A DNA stretch of 64,000 nt from positions 33,453,239 through 33,517,238 of the forward strand of contig JACMZG010001908.1 in the NCBI GenBank assembly GCA_018340805.1, in the 5' to 3' direction. Below are positions 47,241 through 61,240 of this stretch, piece by piece; the stretch's first letter is position 1; the number at the start of each line of letters is the position of its first letter. A program made the position numbers and the translations under genes. Below the pieces are notes generated by a model that ran no database searches, was not told the DNA's origin, and saw only the letters and a list, made by a program, of their open reading frames with translations. The stretch is from Microvelia longipes. Taxonomy: Eukaryota; Arthropoda; Insecta; Hemiptera; Veliidae.

Positions 47241-47953
47241 TTTTATGCTATCAGGAAAGCAACCGTTTTCAGACGCTATATTTTATTCTATTAATGTACT
47301 TGATCATAGTAATGAGACCAAGCCTGGTTAGTATAGACCTAACTTTAGATCCTTTTCACAAAGCCCGAAATCATTCGTCCACCGCAACACCACCGTTACC
47401 TTATCCTCATCAGACCTTCCGCTCTAATCGGTAGTTTTTTGCTAAAGATATATTCTTATATCTTATAATCTTATATAAGTGTCCTGTATACACTAAGAGC
47501 TCCAATTAACTTTTTTATTATTTGGTAAAATTCGGTATTGCATGGGACACCTGAAGTTAACTGCACCACCAAAAAAAGTAACCTTCACAAAAAAGTTCCC
47601 GATGTCAAGTTTCATTAATTTATGTCTAATGGTTCATAGTATGAAAAGAAGACGGGGTGAGACTTTTGGTTCACCCGTACCACGAGGCCAAGAGTTGATC
47701 TTTCCACAACACCTCCTCCACTTCCATTGTTTGAACAACTTCATAAGCGTAATTTTATTATAAAAAATAGTTGGTTGAGTACGGTAAAAACACGGGTAAA
47801 AATAAAGGCCAAAAACACTATGAAAAAGGCCCATTCCTAAAGGTTAAGGGATATGCTATACATCACTATGCTTTATAAATAACAATATTTTCGAAGATAA
47901 TATTTTTACTTTGTTTATACTTAAATATCATGAACTAGCAGTGATACTTTAGC
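47241..47953. other. Non-coding stretch
   Basis: No gene supported. The open frames at 47542-47834 on both strands overlap each other and show no recognisable motif. Confidence 0.35.
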
Positions 47954-47968
47954 TTCGCTCAGCAAATA

Positions 47969-48765
47969 ATAATAATAATATGTTTATTTGTTTAAGAACA
48001 TACAATTCTCATACAAAGGAGTTTGTTTAAATTTAGATATGCAAAGAAAAAGTAAGTTAATAAATGGTTAGAAGTGAACATTGCATCACAGAAAAAAAAA
48101 TAACTTTTTTTTTAAAAATAAAATATACAATTTTGATAAAAAGTTATTAATTAAAAATAGTAAAAAAAAACATCTTTGAGGAAACATGGAGGAAAGGTTT
48201 TAATCACTCATTATTGATCTTCTATAGAGAGATTTAGTAATAAACAAATAAAGACTATTCAAATTTTGATCATTCAATAAATAAAGTAAATCTTCTAGTT
48301 TTGTCTCTGAATTGCAACTTTTTAGGAGACTATTTCTAAGGTCTCTGGTATTAGAGCAAGAAAATAGAAAATGTTCAAGGGTGTCATTAGCTTCAGTGCA
48401 TAGTGGACAAATATCATTTGAGTTGAGATAAAATGGTTGGCCATGTGAATAGAAATAAGCTGATCTGGATGAAGATAATCTTAATTGGGCTATTATTCTT
48501 AATTTATTGATATGATTTCTCAGATATATATATGGCTCCCCATGGGAACAGAATAAACTAATATGCCTATAGTGAAGAGAAAAAGTACTATTCAGAGCTT
48601 TCTCGATATCTAGACAAAACATATGATTTTCGTAACTAGCAATAATGTTAGGATATAATTTGTCATATACACTATGGTTAATTGTGAATGCATCTAAATA
48701 ACTGATTCTGCTTAGCATGATTTTATATTGAGAGGCCCAGTTTAGATCGATTACATTTTTTGGGT
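47969..48765 (-). mobile_element. 5'-truncated LINE (Jockey/CR1-like)
   Basis: Flanked by a 15 bp target-site duplication TTCGCTCAGCAAATA (47954-47968 and 48766-48780). The 3' end, on the left because it is on the minus strand, is an ATT-type simple repeat. Only the last ~190 codons of ORF2 and the 3'UTR remain, which is typical of incomplete reverse transcription. Confidence 0.85.
48200..48765 (-). pseudogene. C-terminal part of LINE ORF2
   Basis: Coding remnant of about 188 residues after the RT domain. It contains LRIIAQLRLSSSRSAYFY and the zinc-finger-like ICPLCTEANDTLEHFLFSC (C-x2-C...H-x4-C), the usual ORF2 end in Jockey/CR1-type LINEs. The open frame extends right to 48850, but those first residues (MMFNYFCSAK...LFAER) come from the target DNA and the TSD, so they are not part of the element. 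Confidence 0.8.
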
Positions 48766-48780
48766 TTCGCTCAGCAAATA

Positions 48781-49015
48781 GTTTATTTACTAAACAACAT
48801 TTTTTTCCATTATTAGTACATTTAGCACTACAAAAATAGTTAAACATCAAGAAAGTTCTTTGCTAAGGTTGTTTTTGTCTTGATTTGATTAAAGTCACTT
48901 TCTTAGCACAGGACATTTTTTTTTACTTTTTACACTTACTTCTAAAGTGTCAAGAAGAAAAGTAAAAATACCCCGCTTTTGGACCAAAGACTTTGCGGGG
49001 AGTATTTACTACATA
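48781..49015. other. Short non-coding stretch
   Basis: Includes an imperfect hairpin (ACCCCGC...GCGGGGAGT, about 48971-49007). Nothing else is recognised. Confidence 0.35.
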
Positions 49016-49019
49016 AGTG

Positions 49020-50100
49020 GTTTTTGGTAAGATTATTATCATTTAACAGATCTCGATAAGGCGTAAAAGGTTACCACTCTGACCTATGAGTATTTTAAGT
49101 TCAAAGTTTAGTCAAAATCTCGATTGAATTAGGAGCTGTAAGTACTAAAATTTTATTTCCTTACACTAACCTCCTAATGTTGAGTCATAAAATATGTTCA
49201 TTCTGACCCATGGGTAGTCTAGAGTGTCTGTATAACAGGCATATACATGCACTCTAGGGCAGTCTAAGTTTAACATTTGATCAAATCAAGATCCATCGAT
49301 TAGATTCCAATCTGTAAGGACTCAACATTTTTTGTTATACTAAACGCTTGCTATTTTCAAACGGATCCCGATGAGACTTAAAATGTAATCATTCAGATCT
49401 GTATGCAGTCAAAAGTAAAAGTTTAGTCAAGATCCATTGATAAGATTCCGAGCAGTAAGCCTGAATATTTTAAATTACTCTAAACCCTTATTATTTCGGA
49501 ACTGATCCTTATGAGACCTAAAAGATAACCTCTTAGACATGATAGCACTATAAGTTTTTAAGTTTATTCAAGATCTATCAATTAGATTCTGAGCAACAAG
49601 TATTCGAATTGTATTTCGTACTCTAACCAACTCCCTATGGTAATTTGAGAACGGATGTCTATGAATCATAAAATATGATCATTCTGATCCATGGGTAGTC
49701 TAAGTTATATATTTTTTAACATAAAATATGTTTATTCTGACCTAAGAGTCGTCCAAGTGTAGAGTTCAGTCAAAGTCCATCGATTATTCCGATCTGTAAG
49801 CACTTAAGATTTTGTGTTGCACTTAACCCTTATAATTTTCGAACGGATTCTGATAAGACGTAAAAGGAGACTATTCAAACCTAAGAGTAGCCTACATTAG
49901 AAGTTTAATCAAGATGTCTCAAGTATATTTCAAGCTGTAAGTACTCAGAAAAAGAATTTTTACACTAATCTTCTACTGTTATTTTAGCACGGATCATGAT
50001 CTGAAATAGTTTATCACTCTTTCATATATATTATTAGTCTAAGTTTAAATTTAGGCTCACATCCTTTATGTAGTTCTCGAGTTATAAGTAACCAACATTT
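49020..50100. repeat. Degenerate ~145 bp tandem array
   Basis: At least seven diverged units at 130-200 bp spacing. Each carries versions of GTCTAAGTTTA, GTCAAGATCCATCGATTAGA, GAGCTGTAAGTACTCA and TTTCGAACGGATC(C/T)TGATGAGAC, with anchor positions near 49100, 49268, 49415, 49558, 49765, 49895 and 50040. No protein frame runs through it. It looks like an old satellite. Confidence 0.6.
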
Positions 50101-51500
50101 TCAGCTCATTCCTTTGTATTACTTGATAAATATAAAATACGCCGGTCATGTTTGAACTCAATCAGCCCCACTCTCTCATCCTACGCTCATTTCTTGGAAG
50201 GTTATTAAAAGAAAAAAAATCTTTTAAATGTATTTGGTTTTGAAAATAAGAAAGAATGAATATCGAAGTAAAATTTTATTCTAACATCATATTTTATCCA
50301 TTTTATTATTTAGTTTTCAATACCTAGCAACATTCCTTTATGAGCAAACGATAAATTTATACCATAAAGTATAAAGCAAGGGTTAACAGGTGGCCTATAT
50401 TGAAGTCTAAGGAAAGTAAAGTATACTCTCAACATTTTAGTGCCAAAATACCAACTAAATGCTTCTAAACCACATTATATTTTCTTTCCTTGTCAAACTC
50501 TAAAGAAAAGTAAATAATCTCAAGTATAGAGATTTCTTTAGAGGTTGTATTTTAAAGAGAGAAATCTTGTTAATGGGTTTTAAGTGTTTGATAAATAAAA
50601 TTTTAAATAGAAGATCTTATTAAGTTAATATTTACTTCTTAACACTTCATTTTAAGCGTTTCAGTTTTAAATTAAACAGATTTATCAGTAGAGTGTAGAA
50701 GGTATCAGTTGGAATTTTTAAGATATTTTACTCCTTTTGATCAAGTACCTTACAGCCTATAATAAATGTATACGTAATTTGTGAATTATTAATAAAACAC
50801 CTTCTTTTATTACTAATTTTTAGAAAATTCAAACTTCAAAGGGGTTCAAAGGTCAAAATTGAAGTAATGAATGCATCAACGAGTACCTTTTAATTAAAAA
50901 TAATAAAATGACAGGGGCTTACATCATTTTAAAGGTTGGAAACCACAGGCATTTAGGGTAAATAGAAGACTTGAGTCACTTAGTCAATCAAGAAAAAGGG
51001 AAGGCATTTTATTAGAATGAAAGAAAGTGAGCGTTATATTAATTTTGAATAAATTCACAATAAAGCGTTGACTATAACTAAAAATCACTGAAGATGAACA
51101 AACGCAATGTTATGTTATTTATTAATAATGTCTTACTCCATTATTTTTTAAGTTTGTATCATATTATGAATTAACACTTTCCATTCTTGGATTCAAAAAC
51201 CCCTTCAATTTATATTCTTATTAGGCCCAAGTCACGCTTCAAAACGAGTTTAGCTGCGAATATAAGACCATAACGTGTAGTACAGCAGCACTTTTATTTG
51301 TTTGACAATTTTCCTGGATTTACAGAGAAACTTTTATACCATAGGTTGTTTAAGACCATTATCGCCTATTTTTAATCAGTTCTACACTTGTTGCATCAGT
51401 TATACCCAGATTATGTTAATATTCAAAATGTTTTTTAAATTCTGGAAAATCGACAAACAAGTTAAAGTGTGACTGTTCAGACCATGAAGCCACCTGAAAC
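50101..51500. other. Non-coding stretch
   Basis: AT-rich; no gene, RNA or transposon end recognised. Confidence 0.35.
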
Positions 51501-51514
51501 CTATTTATTTGTGA

Positions 51515-51605
51515 TATGGAACCTCTGAAACGGATTTTCGCCTAGGTCCAAAATTCGACACACCACCATCCCGACCATCCCATTAGCGAATAATTTAAAA
51601 GAAAT
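51515..51605 (-). mobile_element. End fragment of the foldback family
   Basis: On the minus strand it reads CGCTAATGGGAT..., then GTCGAATTTTGGACCTAGGC and AATCCGTTTCAGAGGTTCC, matching the first ~100 bp of the foldback elements. It is an isolated fragment. Confidence 0.6.
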
Positions 51606-53439
51606 AACGCTGAACAAACCCAAAACACAAAATAAGGGGGGAATTCATCTTTAAATTTTGGGCGATTCTTCTAAGCACATTGAAGAATCTACATGACATA
51701 GTCCTCAACCGTATATATTTTTGTCAAGAAATAAAATTTCCTTATTCCGAAAAAATAAGGCAATTCAATTCGAGCCTTTCTTTTTCCTAATCATTATGGC
51801 ATTCTACAAAATTACATTTCGCTCTTAAAAAGAAATGGGATTTATAAAGGGCCTTAAAACGGGGTAAAAATGTGATAGAGCAAAATGATGAGAGTTTATT
51901 TTAGACTTTAAGGAAACTAATGCTAAAAATGTGAACATTGTTATACGTTTCGTATAGGCTTATATTATGGACCCAAATAAATATTTTTAGATGACTCCAA
52001 AACAACCTATCCCATTCTTTTCAGCAAACCTCCATGGCATTTTCATTTCGATATGAGTCGAATTTGGCACACGTACTCAACTAGAGCAAACTATGGGTTC
52101 TAGACATCGTATCGTAAATATAGGGATGAGGAAGCAGGGACGCTTTTATTCCATAAATGGACGGGATTAGAATTAAGATAATTAGAGAGTTTTTTAACAA
52201 GATAATTGACGGTTTGAGGCTGCATTAAATACCAAGATATAGATCTTGGTATTAAAAGATAGCTTCTAGCGCATGGATAATTTTGCCATTGCTGTTCATT
52301 ATTACATAATTAAATCGATTAAATTAATAAATTAATTGAATGAAATCTCACCTGCTATCTATAAAGAGCATATATAATAATTTTAATTATGTTATCCCCA
52401 TAGTTTTTATAAAAAAATATTTGTAAAAAGCGATTTTGCTAACTTTAAATAATACAGCGGATGCGACCCGATTATGATGATTAAAAAATATCCTGATGGA
52501 TCGAAAGGCCCTAAAACGGACATTTATTATTTTTTTTAAGTTGGGAAGTAATTTATTTGATTAACTTATATTAATTTAAATAAATGTTCTTTTTTACCTT
52601 CTTTTATTTTATTATAATTTGTTGTAGAGGGATTAAATGACAGACGAGGTTGGGTTTTAACTCTTCATTAAATAAAAGTTTTAAAACAATTTATTTTTAG
52701 AAAGAAAAAAAGTCGTACTTAATTAAATTTCTGGCAGAAAATTGCTTGACAATATGTTTCCCTTATTTCTTCACAATTTACCGGTGGTAGAAAACTTCAG
52801 AAAAATCTGAGAAGAAAAATTAAGCTCTAAAAATTCATTAGTAAAGTGGAACAAAAAGTTTGGGTTTTTTGAGTAATTATAAGTTGATTAAGAATTTCGA
52901 TTAAAGTTAGCAACAGAGCAAGGCCTTGCGTTAAGTAGGCGGTTACCAAGGCAAGGACCGAGTTGACGATTAGCTGGGATAATGGCCGAGTTATGTACCA
53001 GCCAAGACTTTTTCTCCTATTTTCTCCTTCATTTTATTAACCTCCTTTTGCTTCAACCTTTGTAATTTATTTAAACTGACCGCCTTCAACAACAATGGCT
53101 CGGATGGTTATTAATCTTTATTTTATTGCTTTTATAGACTACAAAGTTTAATAGAGTTTCTTCTAAAAACAATTTTAAGTTTTAATAACCTAATGGGAAG
53201 AATGCCCCAAAAACTTTAACGCCATGGTTTAAAGGCCTGGTTTTCAAATTTAGCCTGAAAAGTTTTACAAAGTAAGTTATATTAAACAAAGACGTCTAAA
53301 ATTGCTTTTATGAAATTTCAGTAAATACGATGCAGAAGTATAATATCACTCAAGTATAATAATGCTTAAAACACAAGGCCAACACAAAAGGCTCAAAACA
53401 CACTAAACGGAATTACCCTACTAATATCTAATTAATCAA
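51606..53439. other. Non-coding stretch
   Basis: No gene found. Contains only short AT repeats and unrelated unique sequence. Confidence 0.35.
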
Positions 53440-53640
53440 ACTACTAACGGATTTGCTAAGCTCATCCTCACTGATTTGGTCTCACTTAACTCATCATCAG
53501 AACATAAAAATCGCATAATTTATAATTAGTTCATCTTCTGTCACGCATAATTTACCCTCAGACTAGAAAAAAATCAGTTTTAATCCCAGCGGTCTCCTAT
53601 TCGCCTACTGACCTCGCTCGACGCCCACAAAAGTAATCTG
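53440..53640 (-). mobile_element. ACTTTTCCT-family fragment
   Basis: Minus-strand match to the 3' third of the family: GTCGAGCGAGGTCAGT and GAGGATGAGCTTAGCAAATC. Confidence 0.5.
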
Positions 53641-53710
53641 TCCGACAAAAACCGAATGATATAGCAGTACAGATACAATATTGAAATAAATCTTATTAGT
53701 AATTATTAAT

Positions 53711-53843
53711 GCAATTATTAGTTATTATTATTATGCAACTTATTAGTTATTATTAATGCAACTTATTAGTTATTATTAATGCAACTTATTAGTTATTATT
53801 AATGCAACTTATTAGTTATTATTAATGCAACTTATTAGTTAGC
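53711..53843. repeat. 23 bp minisatellite
   Basis: Units starting GCAACTTATTAG at 53735, 53758, 53781, 53804 and 53827, a strict 23 bp period, with a degenerate unit before. No spacer diversity, so it is not a CRISPR array. Confidence 0.9.
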
Positions 53844-53849
53844 AAACTA

Positions 53850-55270
53850 GTACGAGGTAAGCTCAGTAATAATATGTTCAATAAGTACACAAAAATTACT
53901 TCGTGTGGCCCTGCATGCTAGGTTCATAGAGCGAACCTAACTAGGCCTTGTATTGTCTTGATAACACTTATATGTTCTAGTAGTACAAAAAAAATCACTT
54001 CGGGTGGTGGCTGAATACTAGGTCGATATGCGAACCACATAGGCCAGTTATTTTATGATATTATTCAACAGTTAAAATTAGTGCACAGTAGCTTAATATA
54101 TGGATAAGTATTATAGGTACAAATAAACTTCAGCTATTTTGGTTTCACTAAAACCTTATAGCCCCAAAGAAATATAGAAAGGGTGCATATTATTTGGAGT
54201 ACATTTCATTTGAGTACATTTTATCTTGGGAAATTTTATCCGTGGGTACATTTTATCCGGTTACCTCCAATAATACCCAGGTACCATCTTTCCCTTCTTG
54301 AACCCTGCGGTCAAGGAAACGGAGAAAAAAGATAAACGAACAGAAAATTATTCATGTCACTTTTGCTCTTCGTATTGACACTTGTCAACCAAGTTTACAT
54401 ACCTCTATCCTCTAGTCTCCGATACTTCGGCCTTAACCTTGACAGACTTTCAAATTGGCAACATCACGTTGCCAATACGTCCGCGATCAGACGTATCACG
54501 CTTTAACGTTTTAAGTTCCTGTCACGTCTTTTAGAACGTGGGACGAAACTAACATTGTGCAACAAACTTCGTACATAGATTCGATGTGGTTTCAATACAA
54601 TATCAAAGAATGGCGTATTGAAACAATCATACGTCAATGATCTGGAAGTGTAGGGTTGCACCAAGCCTTTTAACTCCAATAATCTTTAAATCCTGCAATC
54701 TAATCCTTCGAATAATCACAAAGCTCCTTTCTATGTATCAAACCTTACTCCTTACTCTTATTAGACTAGCATTAACACATTAGGAAATAGAATGTTAACG
54801 CTTACAAACATACAGATAGATAGCTTGGTAAAAAACCTTCCAGATGGTCTTAAAAACGGATAATAGAGTGAAACGGATAATCCAGTTAAAATCTCGGTTT
54901 CGTATTTTTAGTACAAATGCATTACTTTTATTACATTATTTACTATTAGTACATTATTTACTTTTTCTTTATACCTATGGTATAAATAGAAAAAGTAAAA
55001 ACATAATAAAGATACTTATTCTGGGTAATTTGCCTTTAATAATAATAATCACTAGTATGTAATATTTGTCAGTGGACAAGGATAAATTTTACCTCCAGAG
55101 CTCTTACTAGTTAATTTAAACTACAACCAAGAAGAAACAATAAAAATAATGCCCGTTAAGAACCCATTAGCACAGCGGGTATAATCAGCCCATTAGGGAT
55201 AATCCTTGCAGGAATCCCTAAACAAATCTAATGTTATATGGCGATAATTTATTTTAAAAATAATCTTATA
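53850..55270. other. Non-coding stretch with one terminal hairpin
   Basis: 54957-54999 is a lone ACTTTTTCT/AGAAAAAGT hairpin with TATACCTATGGTATA, a solo end of the ACTTTTCCT family. A small hairpin TTGGCAACATCACGTTGCCAA-type lies near 54456-54476. No gene is visible. Confidence 0.4.
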
Positions 55271-55280
55271 TAAAATAAAA

Positions 55281-55360
55281 GCGTAACCAGGGATGCGAAC
55301 CGCAGACCTCCGTGGTGTCAAAGGTTAGATAATACTAACACTCTAACGATCTCGACTCAG
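55281..55360 (-). pseudogene. tRNA-like sequence (tRNA pseudogene or SINE head)
   Basis: On the minus strand it has a Pol III B-box-like GGTTCGCATCC and an upstream GATCGTTAGAGTGTTA resembling an A-box/D-arm, about 80 nt in all. A GTTAG...CTAAC stem encloses a 6-base loop instead of 7. The acceptor stem does not pair convincingly, so it is not a functional tRNA. Confidence 0.45.
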
Positions 55361-55469
55361 AGGCGGCTTAGTATTCGACAGTATTGGGACCCCAAAATTA
55401 AGTAGACCTATTTATTATATTGAATCAGGCTACCACTGAAAATGTTCTTGAATAATTGTTTTAACATTT

Positions 55470-56146
55470 CCACTATATCGTAGGTATATAGAAAATGATT
55501 ATGTTTGCAAAACAATCCATAACCGAGATATCACTGAATTATCCGTTTCAGGTGTGTTTTTAGGTCTCCTAAGTGTCTTTTAGGTCCAAGTCTGTATGTA
55601 TTAGTGTCTGTTATCATCGTAGCTCCCAGTGTATTTATGATAGAGAGTTGAAACTTTGTACAAAATAAGTCTACTGCTGTAGTTGTGCTTTTGGAAAATA
55701 TTTGTTATGACGTTATTAAACCATAATAATGACAGCAAAAGTTCAAAAATCATAAAACGTGAAAAATTTTGCCATCATTTTGAGATTTGGCACGCATGTA
55801 GCCATATATAATAGCAAAATATGTGCTGAGTTTCAACTCATTATCAGCATTTGTTCTATTTTTATCGAATGACTTAAGAACGTTTTTTTATAAAATTTAA
55901 TAAAATTGGAAAATCGGCACAAGCGTATACCATTAGGTAATAAATTAGTACACCATATTTCGTTTTAATACATACAACATGTATATCCATGATTTTTTGG
56001 ATCATAAACGTTGGAAGCATCGAGCGTGGTCAGTGCATGTATGGGTGACCGACGGGAATGAAACTGATGTATTTACATTCTGAGGACAAGCGAAGCGAGT
56101 CCGCAGTAGGGAGGATGAGCTAGCTACTCCGATGATAAGGAAAAGT
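55470..56146 (+). mobile_element. ACTTTTCCT-family repeat, long copy
   Basis: Diverged start (ATATCGTAGGTATATAG), then the full family order through TTATCATCGTAGCTCCCAGT, GAAGCGAGTCCGCAGTAGGG and the end GATAAGGAAAAGT. Confidence 0.6.
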
Positions 56147-57268
56147 ACATTGCACCCGATTTTTTTAAATTAAAATATTGATTATTATGTCAACAATAAA
56201 TTTTTGACATAGTGCTAATACTTGTTAAAATGTATATAATTATATTGTATTGTAATGTATATAATTATTTTTTTATTTTAAGATTATTTAAGTAGGGAAG
56301 GGCAAAAAGTTTTTCGGGGTGGCAAAGACGTTATTTTGTATGGCTTTCTGTACCGACAGAAAGCCCGAAAAGATTATTTAAAAGAATTACTAATTTATTC
56401 ATTTATTTCGAATTTATGGGTTTTCATACCTATACTGTGTTAATACCAAGGTGGTTGTTATAAGTTCAGAGTCATTATTGCCAACAGGTTATACAACGGA
56501 TGCACGGAATTGCTTAAACTCCTATAGCAAGCTGCGTAGCTATGCTATGATTGGGTAACTTTAAGGTAAAATAACTCGTTTTTAGACTAATGAAGTACTA
56601 TTAAAACTTAACTTAGTGACATTAATAGAAGTCAGACAGCTCTATTAAGACTAGTTTTAAACATAATATTAATAAAGTTTATCCAATGATTCACATCCCA
56701 ATGTGAATGAACACAAAACCTTTCCAATATACCTAAGGTATAATTGAGGAAAAGTAAAAAGGCGAGGAATAAATAAAATATAAAAAGTAATAAAAATGAA
56801 CAATCCAACTATAAAGAAAATATGAAATTAACAAAACCTAAATTGAATTGATTGTTAATAAAAGGTTCATCTCTTGTTGATGAACTTATGAAGTATATCA
56901 ACTAAGTTTTCCTAAGGATAACTAATTTTAAAGCTATTTATGCTATAGATAAGACCCTAGAGTTCACCCACGCTCTTCAGTCCATAAAGTTACCCGATAA
57001 ATAATTGCTTAGTTATATTCGTCGTTTTAGGATCCATGCAACACTGAAAATGTTAGCAATTGTTTTAACGTCATCTTTAGCAAGCCTAGTACGGACGAAT
57101 TACTTAACGCAAAAGTTATCGATTATATCAATCTAGAATTCAAGCCTTAATTATGCTTTAGCTAGAATAACAAGGTCTATAAAGGTAAGGCTGGTCTTGC
57201 AATGGGGTCCACTGTAATCAACATTCGTGGCTAATATTGTAAGGCAATTTCAATGAGTCTGGACTATA
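56147..57268. other. Non-coding stretch
   Basis: AT-rich. A solo terminal hairpin of the ACTTTTCCT family lies at 56724-56757. Nothing else is recognised. Confidence 0.35.
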
Positions 57269-57328
57269 TATACTAAACGTACTTTTGGCTATGATGCTGG
57301 CATCATAGCCAAAAGTACGTTTAGTATA
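57269..57328. repeat. Perfect palindrome, 29 bp arms
   Basis: The arm starts TATACTAAACGTACTTTTGG and ends ATGATGC; a 2-base spacer (TG) separates it from its exact complement. It borders the block related to 1310-1850. It could extrude a cruciform or be the junction of an inverted duplication. Confidence 0.95.
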
Positions 57329-57673
57329 CGTAGTTTTTTGGAAACATAATTACTACGTACATACTGCGTATTTAACAGGTGATCGTATTCCATACGCATT
57401 AAATACGATAAGATTCTTCTACCGTATTTATTTAGTCGATCGAGTGAGATTACGTGATAAATGATCCCGTCAAACACAACGCGTCTTTTATAGTGAAGGT
57501 TCACTTTTGGTTATAAGGAAGTTTAAAACGAAAAATATATTTAATTAAATTGTCATTTCTTTGCATACATTAAAAAATAATATTTCAAATGTTATCGGAT
57601 GAAAAAACGATAATATTTAAGTGAAATAATAGTTCTACGAGAAGGTTATCTGTTAAATGCGATCGCCTCTGAA

Positions 57674-57732
<59 letters not shown>

Positions 57733-57736
57733 TATA

Positions 57737-57768
<32 letters not shown>

Positions 57769-57950
57769 CGCCTGAAAGCCTGATACAGCGTATCAGGCTA
57801 TCATTGAGATTCCATCTCCTAGTTCTAGCGTATCCGACTGGATTCCCCGCATGTTCATACTGCTAATATTTCTGTATTTAGGTATCGTAACTATTAAGAT
57901 TCGCGGATTTAGAACTGTGTGTGTACGTACTACATGATGATTCTTTCAGA
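57300..57950 (-). repeat. Inverted diverged copy of 1310-1850
   Basis: See 1310-1850. It contains a (TA)n tract (57675-57768) between the two homologous parts. The minus-strand frame 57504-57289 lies over the conserved portion but is shifted in the other copy. Confidence 0.55.
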
Positions 57951-58964
57951 CCCGGAATGGTTTCAGAAAAAAACTTTAGCTGGGAATATTTTGACTCAAA
58001 ATGCTCCGAGTCTTAAAAAATCTATCTTAAGATAGAACAAAACCAACATTTTTAGTTTTAAGTGTATTGAAGAAAAACTAAGTGCTATTCGATATGAATC
58101 ATACAGAAAACCGAGTTTCTCACAATTTCTATCCAGTAACTTAATTTCAATTTTCCTTTGGCATTAAGCATTTTCTTTTTCAACAACTCCATTAAAAACT
58201 CTCTCTTGACCCAGTTCTAGCTGCATTGCAAAGCGGAGTGTGCATTAAATGTGGCACATGTAGCTCTGAGTATTGAGAACACATAGCACTGGAGTTTTCC
58301 TCCTATTATGTGGTTAAACCTTTATTATACTTTTTGATCTTGAAATGTTTTATTTATGAAATAAATAAATTAAAAAAAACATCGTTAGAAGCTTAATCAA
58401 CTGTTTAGCAGAACTTATGTTTGTTCTGTGCTTATGCACAGAACGAACCGTTACGAAATTAATCAACAATACAACTCCGTTTAACTATTCAACTGCTTGC
58501 AAAATGATTTAAAAATATTGAGGTCTAAAAAGGAGTTTCAAAAAAATGCAAGCAAGTTTAAACTTTTTACTTCAACTTTATATATTACTTAATTATTTAC
58601 AAATTATTTATTTATAATTACTTATTACTTTTTTATCAATTTAAGTATAATTTCATAATTATTATTTAAATTTTCATTATATTTTAATCTATTTATTCAT
58701 GATTTTATCACTTTTTTATTTAATCTTCCTTTATCATATTTATACCTTTTCTGGTATAAATATGGTATAAATGGTACTCTTACATTAGAGGTTGAATATC
58801 TATACTTTATTTATATTCAATTCATTACATTCAATACTTTGTCCATACTGTCGCCCCATAGGTACGAATATATACGTATCGAATAAGGACCACTGATAGA
58901 GGTCCCTTTCTATAAATGTGCCCGTTTTCTTTGTTTTTATTATATATTTTTTCGTCCTTAAACC
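57951..58964. other. Non-coding stretch
   Basis: AT-rich with no recognisable gene or repeat end except a TATACC/GGTATA hairpin near 58740-58775. Confidence 0.35.
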
Positions 58965-60730
<1,766 letters not shown>

Positions 60731-60977
60731 TCTTACTTTGTTAGAAGGAGTAAATTCCTACATCAACAATAATTCTACATTCCAATAATTGAAAAAGTAA
60801 AAAAAACAGTTTGTAATGGAAATGTATGATAAAGCATCACAAGCACAATATCATAAATATTATCATAAACTTTTGACTAGTAAGCCCTGCTATACATACA
60901 CCAGGCCCAAATACATATATCAGGGTACTGACCATTATAAAGTTAAGAACAAAAGAATAGAAAGTCTCTCCACAGTT
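60731..60977 (+). pseudogene. Possible LINE ORF2 fragment
   Basis: A 60-codon frame (60816-60998) with CYTYTRPKYIYQGTDHYKVK. Because it sits just before the palindrome that is followed by a LINE ORF2 end (61316-61543), it may be the upstream part of the same LINE, separated by a later insertion. The motif support is weak. Confidence 0.3.
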
Positions 60978-60997
60978 AATGATATTTATTTACAATA

Positions 60998-61041
60998 AAG
61001 CAGAGCGCTTTCGACTTAACAAGAGGTCATCATCAGTGCTT
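60998..61041 (-). ncRNA. Hammerhead-like motif, minus arm
   Basis: Inverted counterpart of 61197-61240. It retains CTGATGA, GAAA, the AGCGCT palindrome and AAGCA/TGCTT, but helix II is weakened (GACC opposite AGTC). Confidence 0.4.
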
Positions 61042-61196
61042 GCTTGATGTGAGCTGCTCAAATTGGCTCGACTTGCCGATCCAGATGTTTTAAAATGAGC
61101 ATAAATGGAGTCCATCGTAAAGAACGAAAGAATAGAAAGTCTATCCACAGTTTCTGGATCGGCAAGTCGAGCCAATTTGAGCAGCTCACATCAAAC

Positions 61197-61240
61197 AAGC
61201 ACTGATGATGACCTCTTGTTAGGTCGAAAGCGCTCTGCTT
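61197..61240 (+). ncRNA. Hammerhead ribozyme-like motif, plus arm
   Basis: Elements in order: AAGCA (helix I), CTGATGA core (61202-61208), one extra T, GACC - TCTTGTTA - GGTC (helix II hairpin), GAAA (61226-61229), then GCGCTC, then TGCTT (helix I partner, 61236-61240). Helix III would be the self-complementary AGCGCT, so it could only form stably as a dimer. The predicted cleavage base is the C at 61235. Minimal hammerheads with tiny helix III are known from Penelope-like elements. The extra base before helix II is a weakness. Confidence 0.5.

Noticed and set aside
53711..53843. CRISPR-like regular repeat
   Set aside because: The 23 bp units are head-to-tail with no spacers; an ordinary minisatellite in a eukaryotic genome.
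55281..55360. Functional tRNA gene on the minus strand
   Set aside because: The B-box is good, but the anticodon loop has the wrong size and no acceptor stem pairs; kept only as a tRNA-like pseudogene or SINE head.
57289..57504. Small gene on the minus strand over the conserved 57.3 kb block
   Set aside because: The related block at 1.5-1.8 kb does not keep the frame, and part of the frame is the perfect palindrome.
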